A stretch of 56,521 nucleotides of DNA from Actinomycetes bacterium (GTDB taxonomy: Bacteria; Actinomycetota; Actinomycetes; Streptosporangiales; Streptosporangiaceae). Below are positions 45,723 through 54,364 of this stretch, piece by piece (position 1 is the first letter of the stretch; the number at the start of each line of letters is the position of its first letter). The translations under genes and the position numbers were made by a program. The stretch lies in the NCBI GenBank assembly GCA_021793235.1, contig JAJYTD010000025.1:1-56521 (forward strand), given 5' to 3'. Below the pieces are notes generated by a model. That model had not been told where the DNA came from. It did no database searches and was given only the letters and a program-made list of their open reading frames with translations.

Positions 45723-46940
45723 GTGTGGGGCATCGGGGAGCGAACCTGGCGCGCCGCCGAGAACTGGCGGGCGCGCCATGAGCGCATGGGCAAGCCGGTC
45801 CTGGTCGTCATCCGTACGGTCCGCGCCATAATGCGCGCCCGCGTCGTCGGCCTCGCCGCGGAATCGGCGTTCTTCTCCCTGCTGTCGCTGCCCTCTCTGC
45901 TGCTGGGCCTTATCGGCACGCTCGGCCACCTGAGCCCCGTTCTCGGCGGGGACACGGTCACAGAGATCCGCACATGGCTGCTCGACCTGGCGGCCACCGC
46001 GCTGACCAGGTCTACCGTCGACAGCCTTGTGGCGCCGATGGTCGACGATTTCCTAGGCGGCGCCCAGGGCGGGATCCTCTCGGTGACCTTCGTGGTCTCG
46101 CTCTGGTCCGGGTCCCGGGCGATGAACGTCTTCATCGACGCCATCACCATCGCCTACGGTCTGGACGGCCTTCGCGGCTACGTCCGCCAGCGCGTGCTGG
46201 CGTTCGTCGCCTACCTTGGCGGGCTGCTGTTCGCTCTGGTCGTCCTGCCCGTCCTGGTGGCCGGCCCCAACATCGTGCACCGACTGCTCCCCGCCACCGT
46301 CGGCCACCTGGGTTTCGCCTACTGGCCGGTGGTCGGACTGCTGTCGACGGCGGCCGTCACCCTGCTGTACATGCTCAGCACACCGGTGCGCACTCCTCTG
46401 TGGCGGTACCTGCCCGGCGCTCTAGTGGCGATGGCGATCCTGGTCACGGGGTCGGTGCTGCTACGCGTCTACCTGGACGCCTCTTTCGGAGAGGTCTCCA
46501 TCTACGGCTCCCTCGCGGCACCGATCGCGATCCTGGCCTGGCTGTGGATCATGGCGGCGGCGGTGCTCACCGGGTCCGCGCTCAACGCCGAGATCGACGC
46601 GATGTGGCCCACCACGCGAACGGCGGCCGCCCGGGCCGAGATCGCGGCGCGCCGCCAGGCCCGTGCCGCCCGCATGGTCGAGAGGCACGAGCAGGCGCTG
46701 CGGACCGTCACCGCCCCCAAGCCCGAGGACGGGGGACCGGAGGAGCCGAAGCGCCGCAGGATCGCCCCCGTGGCCGAGGCGGCGGATGTGCAGAGAGCGG
46801 AGAGTGAGGACGAAAAAGCAGCGCCGCACCCGGTGGAAGAGGGCGGTGCCGCGGTGGAACCGCAGGACCAGCGGCCCGATGGGAGCAGGGGAACGGCACC
46901 CGGGTCTGATGGGGGCGGCTCCGGTCCGGCATCCTCATAA
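45723..46940 (+). CDS. YihY/BrkB-family inner-membrane protein
   Basis: This 405-residue protein has six hydrophobic segments in the first 290 residues and the YihY/BrkB motifs AAESAFFSLLSLPSLLLGL, GGILSVTFVVSLWSGSRAMN and SIYGSLAAPIAILAWLWI. The family is widespread but lacks an agreed function (often mislabelled RNase BN). The C-terminal 110 residues are a highly charged, disordered cytoplasmic tail rich in Arg then Glu/Pro/Gly. The start is GTG 45723. It has no operon partner. Confidence 0.87.
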   Translation: MWGIGERTWRAAENWRARHERMGKPVLVVIRTVRAIMRARVVGLAAESAFFSLLSLPSLLLGLIGTLGHLSPVLGGDTVTEIRTWLLDLAATALTRSTVDSLVAPMVDDFLGGAQGGILSVTFVVSLWSGSRAMNVFIDAITIAYGLDGLRGYVRQRVLAFVAYLGGLLFALVVLPVLVAGPNIVHRLLPATVGHLGFAYWPVVGLLSTAAVTLLYMLSTPVRTPLWRYLPGALVAMAILVTGSVLLRVYLDASFGEVSIYGSLAAPIAILAWLWIMAAAVLTGSALNAEIDAMWPTTRTAAARAEIAARRQARAARMVERHEQALRTVTAPKPEDGGPEEPKRRRIAPVAEAADVQRAESEDEKAAPHPVEEGGAAVEPQDQRPDGSRGTAPGSDGGGSGPASS

Positions 46941-47003
46941 GCGGCCGGCGACGCGCGACCCTTCACCCCCTGACCCCCTGACCCGCGTCGGCCAGGTGAG
47001 ACC

Positions 47004-47762
47004 GTGACACGCTCTTCCCGTTCCTCCTCTACGCGCTCCGGCAGGAGGCGCGCGACAAGGCTTCTCGCGTGGGTCCTCGCGGTTCTCGTGCTGGCCGTAA
47101 TCGTATCCACGCTGACCGGTGAGGGCCTCCTGGATTCCCTGCGCAACGTGCCCAAAAGCCCGCCACCCGCCCCTGACGGTGATGCCGGACCCGTCACCGG
47201 CGAGGAGGCCGCAGAGGCGCGCGAGCGGCTGGAGGGCGTCGAGACCGCCGAACCGCGGCCCCGGGGCGACTACGAGCGCGACGAGTTCGGGTCTTCCTGG
47301 GTCGACACCGACGACAATGGGTGCTCCACGAGGAACGACATCCTCGCCCGCGATCTGGAGGAGGTCGCGGCCGGCGCGGACTGCAAGGTGCTCAGCGGCG
47401 TACTCGACGATCCCTACACAGGCGAGCGGATCGAGTTCAGTGCCGAGGATCCGCAGGCGGTGCAGATCGACCACGTGGTGCCGCTGTCTCTGGCGTGGCG
47501 GATGGGAGCTGCCGACTGGAACCGCGACCGCCGCGTGGAGTTCGCCAACGATCCCGCCAACCTGCTCGCCGCGGACGGTCCGGCCAACGGCCGAAAGGGC
47601 GACGCCGGGCCGGGGGAGTGGCAGCCCTACGAGGGGTACCGGTGCTCCTACGCCGTGGTCTACATCGGCGTCACCCGCGACTACGGTCTGCCGCTGGCGC
47701 CAAAGGACCGCCAAGGACTCGCCGACATGCTGGACACTTGCGCTGGAACCGCGCTCGGATGA
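47004..47762 (+). CDS. Membrane-anchored extracytoplasmic HNH (DUF1524-like) nuclease
   Basis: This 252-residue protein has a basic N-terminus, one transmembrane helix (about residues 18-38) and an outside domain. The nuclease core QIDHVVPLSLAWRMGA with Asp156-His157, then FANDPANLLAADGPANGRKG with Asn186, Asn195 and Lys198, matches the actinobacterial secreted HNH/GmrSD-C-like proteins. Four cysteines (107, 127 and two near the C-terminus) could form disulfides, in keeping with export. The start GTG 47004 has AGGTGAG upstream. It probably degrades external DNA, though this is not shown. Confidence 0.85.
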   Translation: MTRSSRSSSTRSGRRRATRLLAWVLAVLVLAVIVSTLTGEGLLDSLRNVPKSPPPAPDGDAGPVTGEEAAEARERLEGVETAEPRPRGDYERDEFGSSWVDTDDNGCSTRNDILARDLEEVAAGADCKVLSGVLDDPYTGERIEFSAEDPQAVQIDHVVPLSLAWRMGAADWNRDRRVEFANDPANLLAADGPANGRKGDAGPGEWQPYEGYRCSYAVVYIGVTRDYGLPLAPKDRQGLADMLDTCAGTALG

Positions 47763-48235
47763 CAGGATAATCGGCCGGATGTGGCCAAAAGCGGTGCGGT
47801 CGCGGAAAATGGGCCCGAACCGGTGGCGCACAGCAGGTAGTGTGCCCGATGGTCTCCTCCGTGTGTCCCGTCATCCCAGGTGACGCGGCAGCCGGACGGG
47901 GACGGGAGCGGGCAGCGGAGCCTGCGGGCCCCGGTGGACGGGTGCGCCCACGATCGCAGCGAGATCCGCGGCGCCACCGGGGCTGTCAGTATCATGCCGG
48001 TGACCCGTGATGACCGACTGCCCGGGCCTTGCGCGGCCGATCGTCCCGCTGCGGCCCCATGCCCCTCAGCCCCGCGCCGGGTGACCCCCGATGACAGCAG
48101 CACCTTGACGGAACAGGTTCACGATCACATGACCGAAGCTTTGCCGCCGCGAGGAGCACCATCGGCGCCCTCCCCAGGTGTGGAGGGGCATGCGGAGCGC
48201 GGACGCGGCGGCAGGCGAGAAAAGGCGGGACCGGT
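47763..48235. other. 473-bp interval with a weak ORF
   Basis: Besides the doubtful ORF at 47880-48239 I see only a TAGTGT box at 47838-47843, five bases before an ATG at 47849 that opens a 54-codon frame of low-complexity residues. GC is high throughout and no tRNA, hairpin pair or repeat is evident. Confidence 0.4.
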
Positions 48236-48239
48236 ATGA
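47880..48239 (+). CDS. Doubtful ORF coupled to the next gene
   Basis: A GTG opens a 119-codon frame whose TGA overlaps the next ATG (ATGA at 48236-48239). The residues are rich in Arg, Pro, Gly and Ala and show no domain. Third-position GC is high in the first half and falls in the second. The overlap is the only argument for reality; it may be chance. Confidence 0.25.
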   Translation: MTRQPDGDGSGQRSLRAPVDGCAHDRSEIRGATGAVSIMPVTRDDRLPGPCAADRPAAAPCPSAPRRVTPDDSSTLTEQVHDHMTEALPPRGAPSAPSPGVEGHAERGRGGRREKAGPV

Positions 48240-49642
48240 GCGCTGACCGCCCGCAGAAGCACCGCAGCCCCGTCATTCTGGTCGTCTCGCCCGACGAGCA
48301 AAGCGCCGAGGTCACCATCGAGGGCCAGACCCACGTCGTGTCCGGCGGCACCCCCAAGGAGACCCGCAACGCGGCTCTTGACGCCGCGGCGAGATACGCC
48401 GCCCACATCGGCGCCTCGGTACTGGTCAACGCGCGAGACGCCAATGGTGCCTGGCAGCTCATCGTCAGCCCCACCGGTGTGGTCCGGGCCGCAGGCGGCA
48501 GCGAGGTCACGCTCGCGGCCAGGCCGGGCCGCAGGCGCGGCATCGTCCTCGCCGCGGTCGGCGGTGTACTCGCCGTCGCGGCGGTCGCCGGCGCCGGGGC
48601 CGCCGCGGTCCGCATCCTCCCGGACATCACGGCGACCCGGGTCGAGGACGGCGGAGAGGCCGCAGTGATGCTCCCGGGTCGCGCCGCACCGCCGGGCTTC
48701 AGCCAGGAGGCCGCCTGGAAGCTGCCCGCCCGCCCCGGCGCGAGCCCGGCCGTCACACCTGACGGTAGCGCGCTGGCCTACGTCGACCCAGAGGAGCGGA
48801 TCGTCGTCGCCGATCCCGACGGGGCGGAACTGTGGTCAGACGATCTGCCCCTCGCGCCCGAAGACATCGACGGAACACCGGCGTTCGTTCCCGACGGCGA
48901 CGAATACGGGCTCGCGATCACCGGCGACAGCACACTGTGGCAGTGGCCGGCCGGAGGGGGCACGCCGGATGCGGTGGAACTGCCCGCTGAGAGCCGGGTG
49001 ACCTTCGCCGGGTCCACCCCTCTTGTCCTCGAAGGCGAAAGCGCCTACCTCCCCGAGGGCGACGGCCTGCAGGAGGTCGAGGTACCCGACGGATACGGTG
49101 CGATGCTCGCCGAAGGCGGCCGCGTCCTCACCGCGGTGCGCACCGGCCCGTGGACGTGGGTGGATACGGACGGCACGGCCAGCGAGGTCGAGCCCGATCC
49201 CCCCGCTGGCGCGGAGGAGCCCGCCGAGATGCTGACCGCCCGGCAGGGCTATGTCGTCCTGCTCTGGAGCGCTGCGGACGGTGGCGACGACAGCGGTGTT
49301 CTGGCGCTGCACGATTCCGCGGACGGATCAATAGTCGCCGAAGCCCCGGTCGACTCCGATACCGTCGCTGACGCCTCCTGGGTGCGGGGCGATTCGGTCG
49401 CGGCCTACGGCCCGGTGCTGATCGACCTCGATAGCGGCGCGGCAACGACCCTGGAAGAATTCGTTCCCTTCAGCGCGGCCGGGGAGCTGGTCTACGGAGA
49501 GGCCGACGGCGCGCCCGTGGCGGTCGGAGCCGATGGCGAACCGGTGGACCTGCCCGACAACACCGCGCGCCCCTGGGGGGTGCTCGGCGGCCGCGCGATC
49601 GTCGCCGCTGCCGACGGCCTCTATGCCCTTCTTCCCGAATGA
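48236..49642 (+). CDS. Membrane-tethered protein with external propeller-like repeats
   Basis: This is a 468-residue protein. A small cytoplasmic domain of about 95 residues comes first (RSPVILVVSPDEQSAEVTIE, KETRNAALDAAARYAAHIGA), then one transmembrane helix near 102-127. The outer part is long and very acidic. Its repeats, such as TPDGSALAYVDPEERIVVAD and ADGSIVAEAPVDSDTVADAS-like segments, suggest beta-propeller blades (WD40/PQQ-like). I know no specific family. AAGGCGGG precedes ATG 48236. The next gene follows after 26 bp, so the two are probably one operon. Confidence 0.65.
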   Translation: MSADRPQKHRSPVILVVSPDEQSAEVTIEGQTHVVSGGTPKETRNAALDAAARYAAHIGASVLVNARDANGAWQLIVSPTGVVRAAGGSEVTLAARPGRRRGIVLAAVGGVLAVAAVAGAGAAAVRILPDITATRVEDGGEAAVMLPGRAAPPGFSQEAAWKLPARPGASPAVTPDGSALAYVDPEERIVVADPDGAELWSDDLPLAPEDIDGTPAFVPDGDEYGLAITGDSTLWQWPAGGGTPDAVELPAESRVTFAGSTPLVLEGESAYLPEGDGLQEVEVPDGYGAMLAEGGRVLTAVRTGPWTWVDTDGTASEVEPDPPAGAEEPAEMLTARQGYVVLLWSAADGGDDSGVLALHDSADGSIVAEAPVDSDTVADASWVRGDSVAAYGPVLIDLDSGAATTLEEFVPFSAAGELVYGEADGAPVAVGADGEPVDLPDNTARPWGVLGGRAIVAAADGLYALLPE

Positions 49643-49668
49643 TTCCCCTATGAGAAGAAAGGAGTTGT

Positions 49669-50421
49669 ATGTCCCATACAGCACGCGCGGTCGGTGTGGC
49701 CGCTGCGGGGCTGCTGGCCGCCGGATTCCACACGGCACCGGCGTTCGCGGACACCACGGACGAGACCTCGTCTGAGGCTGTCGATTCCCCCGTACAGCAG
49801 GAAACGGAAACGGTGCCGCGGTCGGAGTCCGCACCGATCAAGGTCGACCTTGGCGTCGGCCTTGAATCCGGCATATCGGCGCCGGCCAACGTGACCCCGG
49901 ACGCCCCGGGGGACCCCACACCTCCGGGGCCTGAGCCGGACCCCACGGACCCGGGTGATCCGGGTGATCCGGGCGATCCTGGTGACCCCGGTGATCCTGG
50001 TGATCCTGGTGATCCCGGCGATCCGGGCGATCCCGGCGATCCTGGTGACCCCGGTGATCCTGGTGACCCGGGCGATCCTGGTGACCCGGGTGACCCGGGT
50101 GACCCGGGTGATCCGGGTGATCCGGGCGATCCTGGTGATCCCGGTGACCCCGACGATCCCGGTGACCCTGGTGACGGCGACGACCAGAAGCCCGGCGGTG
50201 ACGAGGGCGACTCCGGTGGCGAAGACTCGGACAAGGACTCCGACGACTCGGTCGAGGACTCCGAGGAGGGCGACAACGCAGCCGCTCCCGGGTCCGACAG
50301 CGGCGGGGATCTCCCGGTCACGGGCGTCGACCTGTCCGGCTTCGTGCTCGGAGGCGTACTGGCCACCGGTGTTGGCGCAGTGACCCTCTACGCCGCTCGG
50401 CGGCGTCCCCAGGCGCAGTAG
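49669..50421 (+). CDS. LPXTG surface protein with collagen-like Gly-Asp-Pro repeat
   Basis: This 250-residue cell-wall protein has a signal peptide ending APAFA at residue 27 and an acidic linker. An unbroken run of 22 Gly-Asp-Pro triplets (residues 96-161) follows, then an Asp/Glu/Ser-rich spacer. The sorting signal is LPVTG (215-219), a hydrophobic helix and an Arg tail. A sortase should link it to peptidoglycan. The triplets place Gly at every third residue as in collagen, but with Asp at X and Pro at Y. AAGGAG lies upstream of the ATG. It follows the propeller-like gene by 26 bp. Confidence 0.85.
   Translation: MSHTARAVGVAAAGLLAAGFHTAPAFADTTDETSSEAVDSPVQQETETVPRSESAPIKVDLGVGLESGISAPANVTPDAPGDPTPPGPEPDPTDPGDPGDPGDPGDPGDPGDPGDPGDPGDPGDPGDPGDPGDPGDPGDPGDPGDPGDPGDPGDPGDPGDPDDPGDPGDGDDQKPGGDEGDSGGEDSDKDSDDSVEDSEEGDNAAAPGSDSGGDLPVTGVDLSGFVLGGVLATGVGAVTLYAARRRPQAQ
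49954..50151 (+). repeat. 22 x 9-bp repeat encoding Gly-Asp-Pro
   Basis: The tract is 198 bp of nonanucleotide units such as GGTGATCCG, GGCGATCCT and GGTGACCCC. Synonymous changes differ from unit to unit while the tripeptide never changes within the run. It is followed by one Asp-Asp-Pro and another Gly-Asp-Pro. Such a tract is prone to gain and loss of units. Confidence 0.95.
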
Positions 50422-50440
50422 AATCCGCGCCGTGATCACG

Positions 50441-50473
50441 CCTGTCCCCGGCCGCTCATCGGCCGGGGACAGG
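50441..50473. terminator. Perfect 14-bp convergent terminator
   Basis: CCTGTCCCCGGCCG at 50441-50454 pairs exactly with CGGCCGGGGACAGG at 50460-50473 around CTCAT. It lies 19 bp after the LPXTG gene and overlaps the 3' end of the minus-strand MFS gene, so it may serve both. Confidence 0.7.
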
Positions 50474-51682
50474 CCGCTCCCGGGTCGGGGAGGAAGCACG
50501 CAGCGCCGCGGCGAGGACCGCGGCGACCATACCGGCGACCGGAACGGCCCACAGCCCGACTCCCAACGACGCGGCGTCGGCGATCACCCCGATCAGGGGC
50601 GGAAATGCCAGGAAGCCCACCCGGCCGAGCCAGGCCGCGATGGTCACACCATCACCGCTGCGCACTCCGGGGATCTCGCCCGCCGCGGCGAGGGCCAGCG
50701 GGAACAGGGTCGCCACCCCTAGGCCCATGAGCCCGAATCCCACGATGGCGGTCCCGGGATGGGGCAGGACCAGCGCCCCGGCCAAACCGGCGGCCGCCAG
50801 CAGCGCACCGACGCGTGCCGTCGCGACCGCGCCGAACCGGTCGGTGAGCCGATCGCCTGTCAGTCTCCCCACCGTCATCATCGCCTGGCAGGCCACGAAC
50901 GGCAGTCCCGCGAGGAACAGCGGTGCAGCCAGCTCATCCCGCATGAACACCGCACCCCAGGAGGCAGCCGAATCCTCGATCGCACCCGCCGTCATCAGCA
51001 GTACGCTCAGCGCGAGCAGCAGTCCGATGGTGCGCGGGGACAGCCGCAGCACCTCGCCGGGTTCCGGGGCATGCGCACCGTCAGCGCGTTCGGTGTGCTC
51101 GGGGCCGGTGAGCAGGAAGCGGGACGCGGTCAGGGCAAGAGCGATGAGCAGCAGTGCCGCTCCAGCGAAATGGACGGGCATCGGCACGCCGATTCCGGCC
51201 ATGGCCGATCCGGTCAATCCGCCGCAAACGGCCGCGACGCTCCAGACGGCGTGGAAGGTGTTGATGATGGTGCGGCCGTAGCGCCGCTGGACGCGCAGCG
51301 CATGGGCGTTCATAGCGGAGTCCATCCAGGCGTCGGCGCAGCCGATGCCGAACAGCACCGCGGCCAGGATCCACCACTGGGGAGCGATCGCGACCAGGGG
51401 CAGCAGGCAGGCGCTGAACACCCCGCTGCCCACTGCGACGCGTCCACTGCCGAAACGGGCGATGAGAGGGCCGGCGAGCATGCCCGTCAGGAGCGCGCCG
51501 AAGGGCAACGCGGCGACCGCGGTGCCCAGTGCGGTATTGGTCAGTCCCAGATCGTTCTTGATCGTCGGTAGCCAAGGCACCACGTTGGTGTAGGTGAAAC
51601 CATTGACCAGGAAGAGCGCTACAACGGCGAACCGTGCTCGCCGGGCATCGGAGCCCGGTGCCCCCTGCGAATCGGTCGCCAC
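50456..51682 (-). CDS. MFS transporter
   Basis: This 408-residue permease has 12 predicted helices in two halves. Positions of the MFS loop motif are visible as GPLIARFGSGRVAVGSG and GDRLTDRFGAVATARVG. It resembles the YbjJ/fucose-permease-like branch (FTYTNVVPWLPTIKNDLGL). GTG 51682 with GGAGGTCC directly upstream is the likely start; the frame continues to 51739. The substrate is unknown. Confidence 0.82.
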   Translation of the reverse strand: MATDSQGAPGSDARRARFAVVALFLVNGFTYTNVVPWLPTIKNDLGLTNTALGTAVAALPFGALLTGMLAGPLIARFGSGRVAVGSGVFSACLLPLVAIAPQWWILAAVLFGIGCADAWMDSAMNAHALRVQRRYGRTIINTFHAVWSVAAVCGGLTGSAMAGIGVPMPVHFAGAALLLIALALTASRFLLTGPEHTERADGAHAPEPGEVLRLSPRTIGLLLALSVLLMTAGAIEDSAASWGAVFMRDELAAPLFLAGLPFVACQAMMTVGRLTGDRLTDRFGAVATARVGALLAAAGLAGALVLPHPGTAIVGFGLMGLGVATLFPLALAAAGEIPGVRSGDGVTIAAWLGRVGFLAFPPLIGVIADAASLGVGLWAVPVAGMVAAVLAAALRASSPTRERPVPGR

Positions 51683-51862
51683 CGGACCTCCAGAGATAGC
51701 GGATGGTGTGCTGCGGATGCTACGTGCTCGGCGCTGCAAGGGTTGCGCGGGGACCGCAACACCTCGTACATATACCCTTCTGGCCGTAGCCGCCGGCTCG
51801 GCAACGACCTCGGCGCTGTGCCCGATCCCCTCAGCCGCCTTCGACGACCGGAGCCACCACCG

Positions 51863-52432
51863 ATGATCGATTTGCGCGCGCTACGCGAGAAACCGACCCT
51901 CGTAGGCGACCGCGTCCGGCTGGTGCCACTGGCCGTGGAGCATACCGATGCCTACTACGCGTCGGCCCGCGATGCGGAGATCCGCCGACTGACCGGGACT
52001 CACCATATATCCGGCTATGAGGAGGTTCGTCAGTGGTGTGCGAGCCGGCAGGACCAACCCGACCGCCTTGATCTCGCCATCATCGAGCAGCCGAGCGGGC
52101 GCTTCGTCGGCGAGCTGTCGCTGGCCGACGTCGATCTGGACAACGAGAGCGCCGCCTATCGCATCGCGCTGTCGGCGATCGAATTCACCGGACAGGGGTT
52201 GGGCAGGGAAGCGACACGGCTGGTACTGGAATACGCGTTCGACCAACTGCTCCTGCACCGGGTATGGCTGAACGTTTACGCTTTCAACATGCGCGCCATC
52301 GCGGTCTACCGCTCCTGCGGCTTCAGCGTCGAAGGACGGTTGCGCGACGCACTGCTCTGGGCCGGCCGCCGCCATGATGCGCTGGTCATGGCGGTGCTGG
52401 CGAACGATTTCCGCAAAGCAATCGGGAAATGA
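51863..52432 (+). CDS. GNAT acetyltransferase (RimJ/RimL type)
   Basis: This 189-residue acetyltransferase has the RimJ-like N-terminus VGDRVRLVPLAVEHTDAYYA, a central beta-strand GRFVGELSLADVDLDNESAA and the acetyl-CoA loop EFTGQGLGREATRLVLEYAF, followed by NMRAIAVYRSCGFSVEGRLR. Targets in this class are protein N-termini or small amines. The start is ATG 51863 with GGAG nine bases upstream. It is divergent from the MFS gene. Confidence 0.88.
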   Translation: MIDLRALREKPTLVGDRVRLVPLAVEHTDAYYASARDAEIRRLTGTHHISGYEEVRQWCASRQDQPDRLDLAIIEQPSGRFVGELSLADVDLDNESAAYRIALSAIEFTGQGLGREATRLVLEYAFDQLLLHRVWLNVYAFNMRAIAVYRSCGFSVEGRLRDALLWAGRRHDALVMAVLANDFRKAIGK

Positions 52433-52595
52433 GGAGAGCCGCCCCGGACCGCCTCCGGGATGAGTTTTGGGGTGCTGCGAGGTTGCACCGGGGACGGAAG
52501 CGGGTATCCCCGTAGCACTTTCTGTAGAACCGTCCCGCTTTCGGGGAGGAGCGGCGCCACCGCCTGCTGCACGTCGGGCCAGGCGCCGACTGCGT

Positions 52596-53900
52596 ATGAA
52601 TCCGCTGCCCGTATCGCTGCCCTTCACCGACCGTTCCGAGGCCGGCCGCCGGCTCGCCGAGCGGGTCCGCGCGTTCGCGGCCGCCGACCCGGTCGTGCTC
52701 GCTCTGCCCCGCGGGGGAGTTCCGGTCGGCGCAGAACTCGCCCGCCGCCTTCGTGTCCCGCTCGATGTGCTCGTGGTCCGCAAGGTGGGGCTGCCCGGCC
52801 GCGCCGAACTGGGGGTGGGCGCGATCGCCGAGGACGGGCAGGTCTGCTTCGACGACGGCGCACTCGCCCGGATAGGTCTCTCCCGCGACGCCCTTGCCGC
52901 CACCGTTCGCGAGGAGCGTGCCGAACTCGCCCGCCGCCTGGAGGTGTATCGGGGATCCAGCGCAGTACCGGAGCTGTCCGGGCGTGATGTGGTCGTCGTG
53001 GACGACGGTATCGCGACCGGGGGCACCGCACGCGCCGCCCTGCGCATGGTGCGCCGGCAGCAACCGGCGCGGCTGGTGCTGGCGGTCCCGGTCGCCTCTC
53101 ATGCGGCGGTGGAGATGCTGGGCCCGGAGGTCGATCACCTCGTCGCTTTGGCCGTACCGGAGAACTTCCGCTCCGTGGGGGAGTGGTATCGCGACTTCGC
53201 GCAGCTCTCCGATGGTGATGTCACGGCCGTGCTGGCCGGTCTGGAAGGACCGGCCGCCGAATCCGGAGCCGAGCGCGCCGTGCGGATCCGCGTGGGCGGG
53301 ACACACCTCGACGGGGAGCTGGCGATGCCCGCGGAGGGGCGGGGAGGTGTTGTGGTCGGCCTCGGCCGTGGACGCGAGGACCCCCGGCAACGGGCGATCG
53401 CCGCGATGCTGCGTCGCGCCGGCCATGCCACGCTACTGCTCGATCTGCTCACACCCGAGGAAGCGGACCAGGGAAGGGAACAGGGGGAGGGTGCGGTATC
53501 CGCCGGGGTACTGAGCGAGCGGCTGGCGGCGGCGGTGGGCCGGCTGCGCCGTTCCACCGGCGCTGTCGACGGGAGCGTGGGGCTGTTCGCCTCCGGGCCT
53601 GCGGCCGCTGCGGCGCTGACGGTCGCCGCGGACCGGCCCGGGGAGGTCGCCGCGGTGGTCCTCCACGGGGGGCGCATCGATCTGGCGGAGGAGGCGCTGC
53701 CCGCAGTGCGCGCTCCGGTCCTGGCACTGGTCCAGGGGAACGATTCCGTTGTTCGTGAACTCGCCGAGTGGGCGCTGGGCCGCCTCGGTACCGTCCACGA
53801 GTTGCGGGTGGTCCCGGGTGCGGAGCAGTTGCTGGACGGTGCCGGGGCGTGGCGCGAAGCGGGTGACGCGGCGGTCGAGTGGTTCGGTCGACACGTGTGA
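52596..53900 (+). CDS. Phosphoribosyltransferase fused to a degenerate alpha/beta-hydrolase
   Basis: This 434-residue fusion resembles mycobacterial Rv0571c. The N-terminal phosphoribosyltransferase half (about 1-215) has VVLALPRGGVPVG and the intact PRPP loop DVVVVDDGIATGGTA at 131-145. The C-terminal dienelactone-hydrolase-like half (about 225-434) has lost its usual active site. Where a nucleophile elbow like GASTG is expected I see FASGP (331-335), and where the catalytic His is expected I see Gln411 in VVPGAEQLL. Only Asp383 (GNDSVV) matches. So the hydrolase half may be non-catalytic. The start is ATG 52596. Confidence 0.85.
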   Translation: MNPLPVSLPFTDRSEAGRRLAERVRAFAAADPVVLALPRGGVPVGAELARRLRVPLDVLVVRKVGLPGRAELGVGAIAEDGQVCFDDGALARIGLSRDALAATVREERAELARRLEVYRGSSAVPELSGRDVVVVDDGIATGGTARAALRMVRRQQPARLVLAVPVASHAAVEMLGPEVDHLVALAVPENFRSVGEWYRDFAQLSDGDVTAVLAGLEGPAAESGAERAVRIRVGGTHLDGELAMPAEGRGGVVVGLGRGREDPRQRAIAAMLRRAGHATLLLDLLTPEEADQGREQGEGAVSAGVLSERLAAAVGRLRRSTGAVDGSVGLFASGPAAAAALTVAADRPGEVAAVVLHGGRIDLAEEALPAVRAPVLALVQGNDSVVRELAEWALGRLGTVHELRVVPGAEQLLDGAGAWREAGDAAVEWFGRHV

Positions 53901-53943
53901 ACAGGAGAACAGGGAAGGGGCGCCGCCGTTGGCCGGACGCGAA

Positions 53944-53988
53944 AACCCGCGGCGCCCTCGACGTGGCTACGTCGGGGCGCCGCGGGTT
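53944..53988 (-). terminator. Strong terminator downstream of the WhiB gene
   Basis: AACCCGCGGCGCCC pairs exactly with GGGCGCCGCGGGTT, and an inner CGACGT/ACGTCG stem extends it. On the minus strand the stem is followed by TTTT, so this is a classical intrinsic terminator for whiB that also closes the convergent fusion gene. Confidence 0.75.
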
Positions 53989-54064
53989 AATGTGGCCGGG
54001 GCCGTTCAGGAAACTGTTGTCGCGTGTGTGTCGACCGTCGCGGTCATCGCCCGAGGCGGACGGT

Positions 54065-54364
54065 TCAGGCCGCGTTGGCCCGACGCATACGGCGCCGACG
54101 CTCGGACGCGCGCTCGTCTTCGTTGAGGCCGCCCCACGTGCCGTACTTCTCGGGGCGCGAGATCGCGTAGTCGAGACATTCGGTACGGACAGGGCACTGA
54201 GCACAGATCTCCTTGGCCTTGCGCTCGCGGATCTCCCGCTCCGGCTGGCGCTCGCCGTCCGGGCCGAAGAAGAGCACAAGGTCCTCGCCCCGGCACGCGG
54301 CGGCATCCTGCCACCCCCAGCTCGGGCGGGGGCGCAGCGCGGCCTGCCGACGTACCTGAGACAT
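54065..54364 (-). CDS. WhiB-family iron-sulfur transcription regulator
   Basis: This 99-residue regulator has four cluster cysteines, Cys24, Cys54, Cys57 and Cys63 (C-x29-C-x2-C-x5-C). The turn motif is GTWGGLNEDE and the C-terminus is Arg-rich for DNA contact. The [4Fe-4S] cluster normally senses redox or NO and the protein works with the principal sigma factor. I cannot place it in a named Wbl subgroup; the GER...AKEICAQCPVRTEC part is somewhat WhiD-like. ATG 54364 has AGAGGTGG upstream. Confidence 0.93.
   Translation of the reverse strand: MSQVRRQAALRPRPSWGWQDAAACRGEDLVLFFGPDGERQPEREIRERKAKEICAQCPVRTECLDYAISRPEKYGTWGGLNEDERASERRRRMRRANAA

Noticed and set aside
49470-50366. Minus-strand frame with a long Gly-Ser-Pro repeat, collagen-like
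   Set aside because: It is the antisense reading of the Gly-Asp-Pro tract of the LPXTG gene. The plus-strand frame has a signal peptide, sorting signal and ribosome site; the antisense frame has none.
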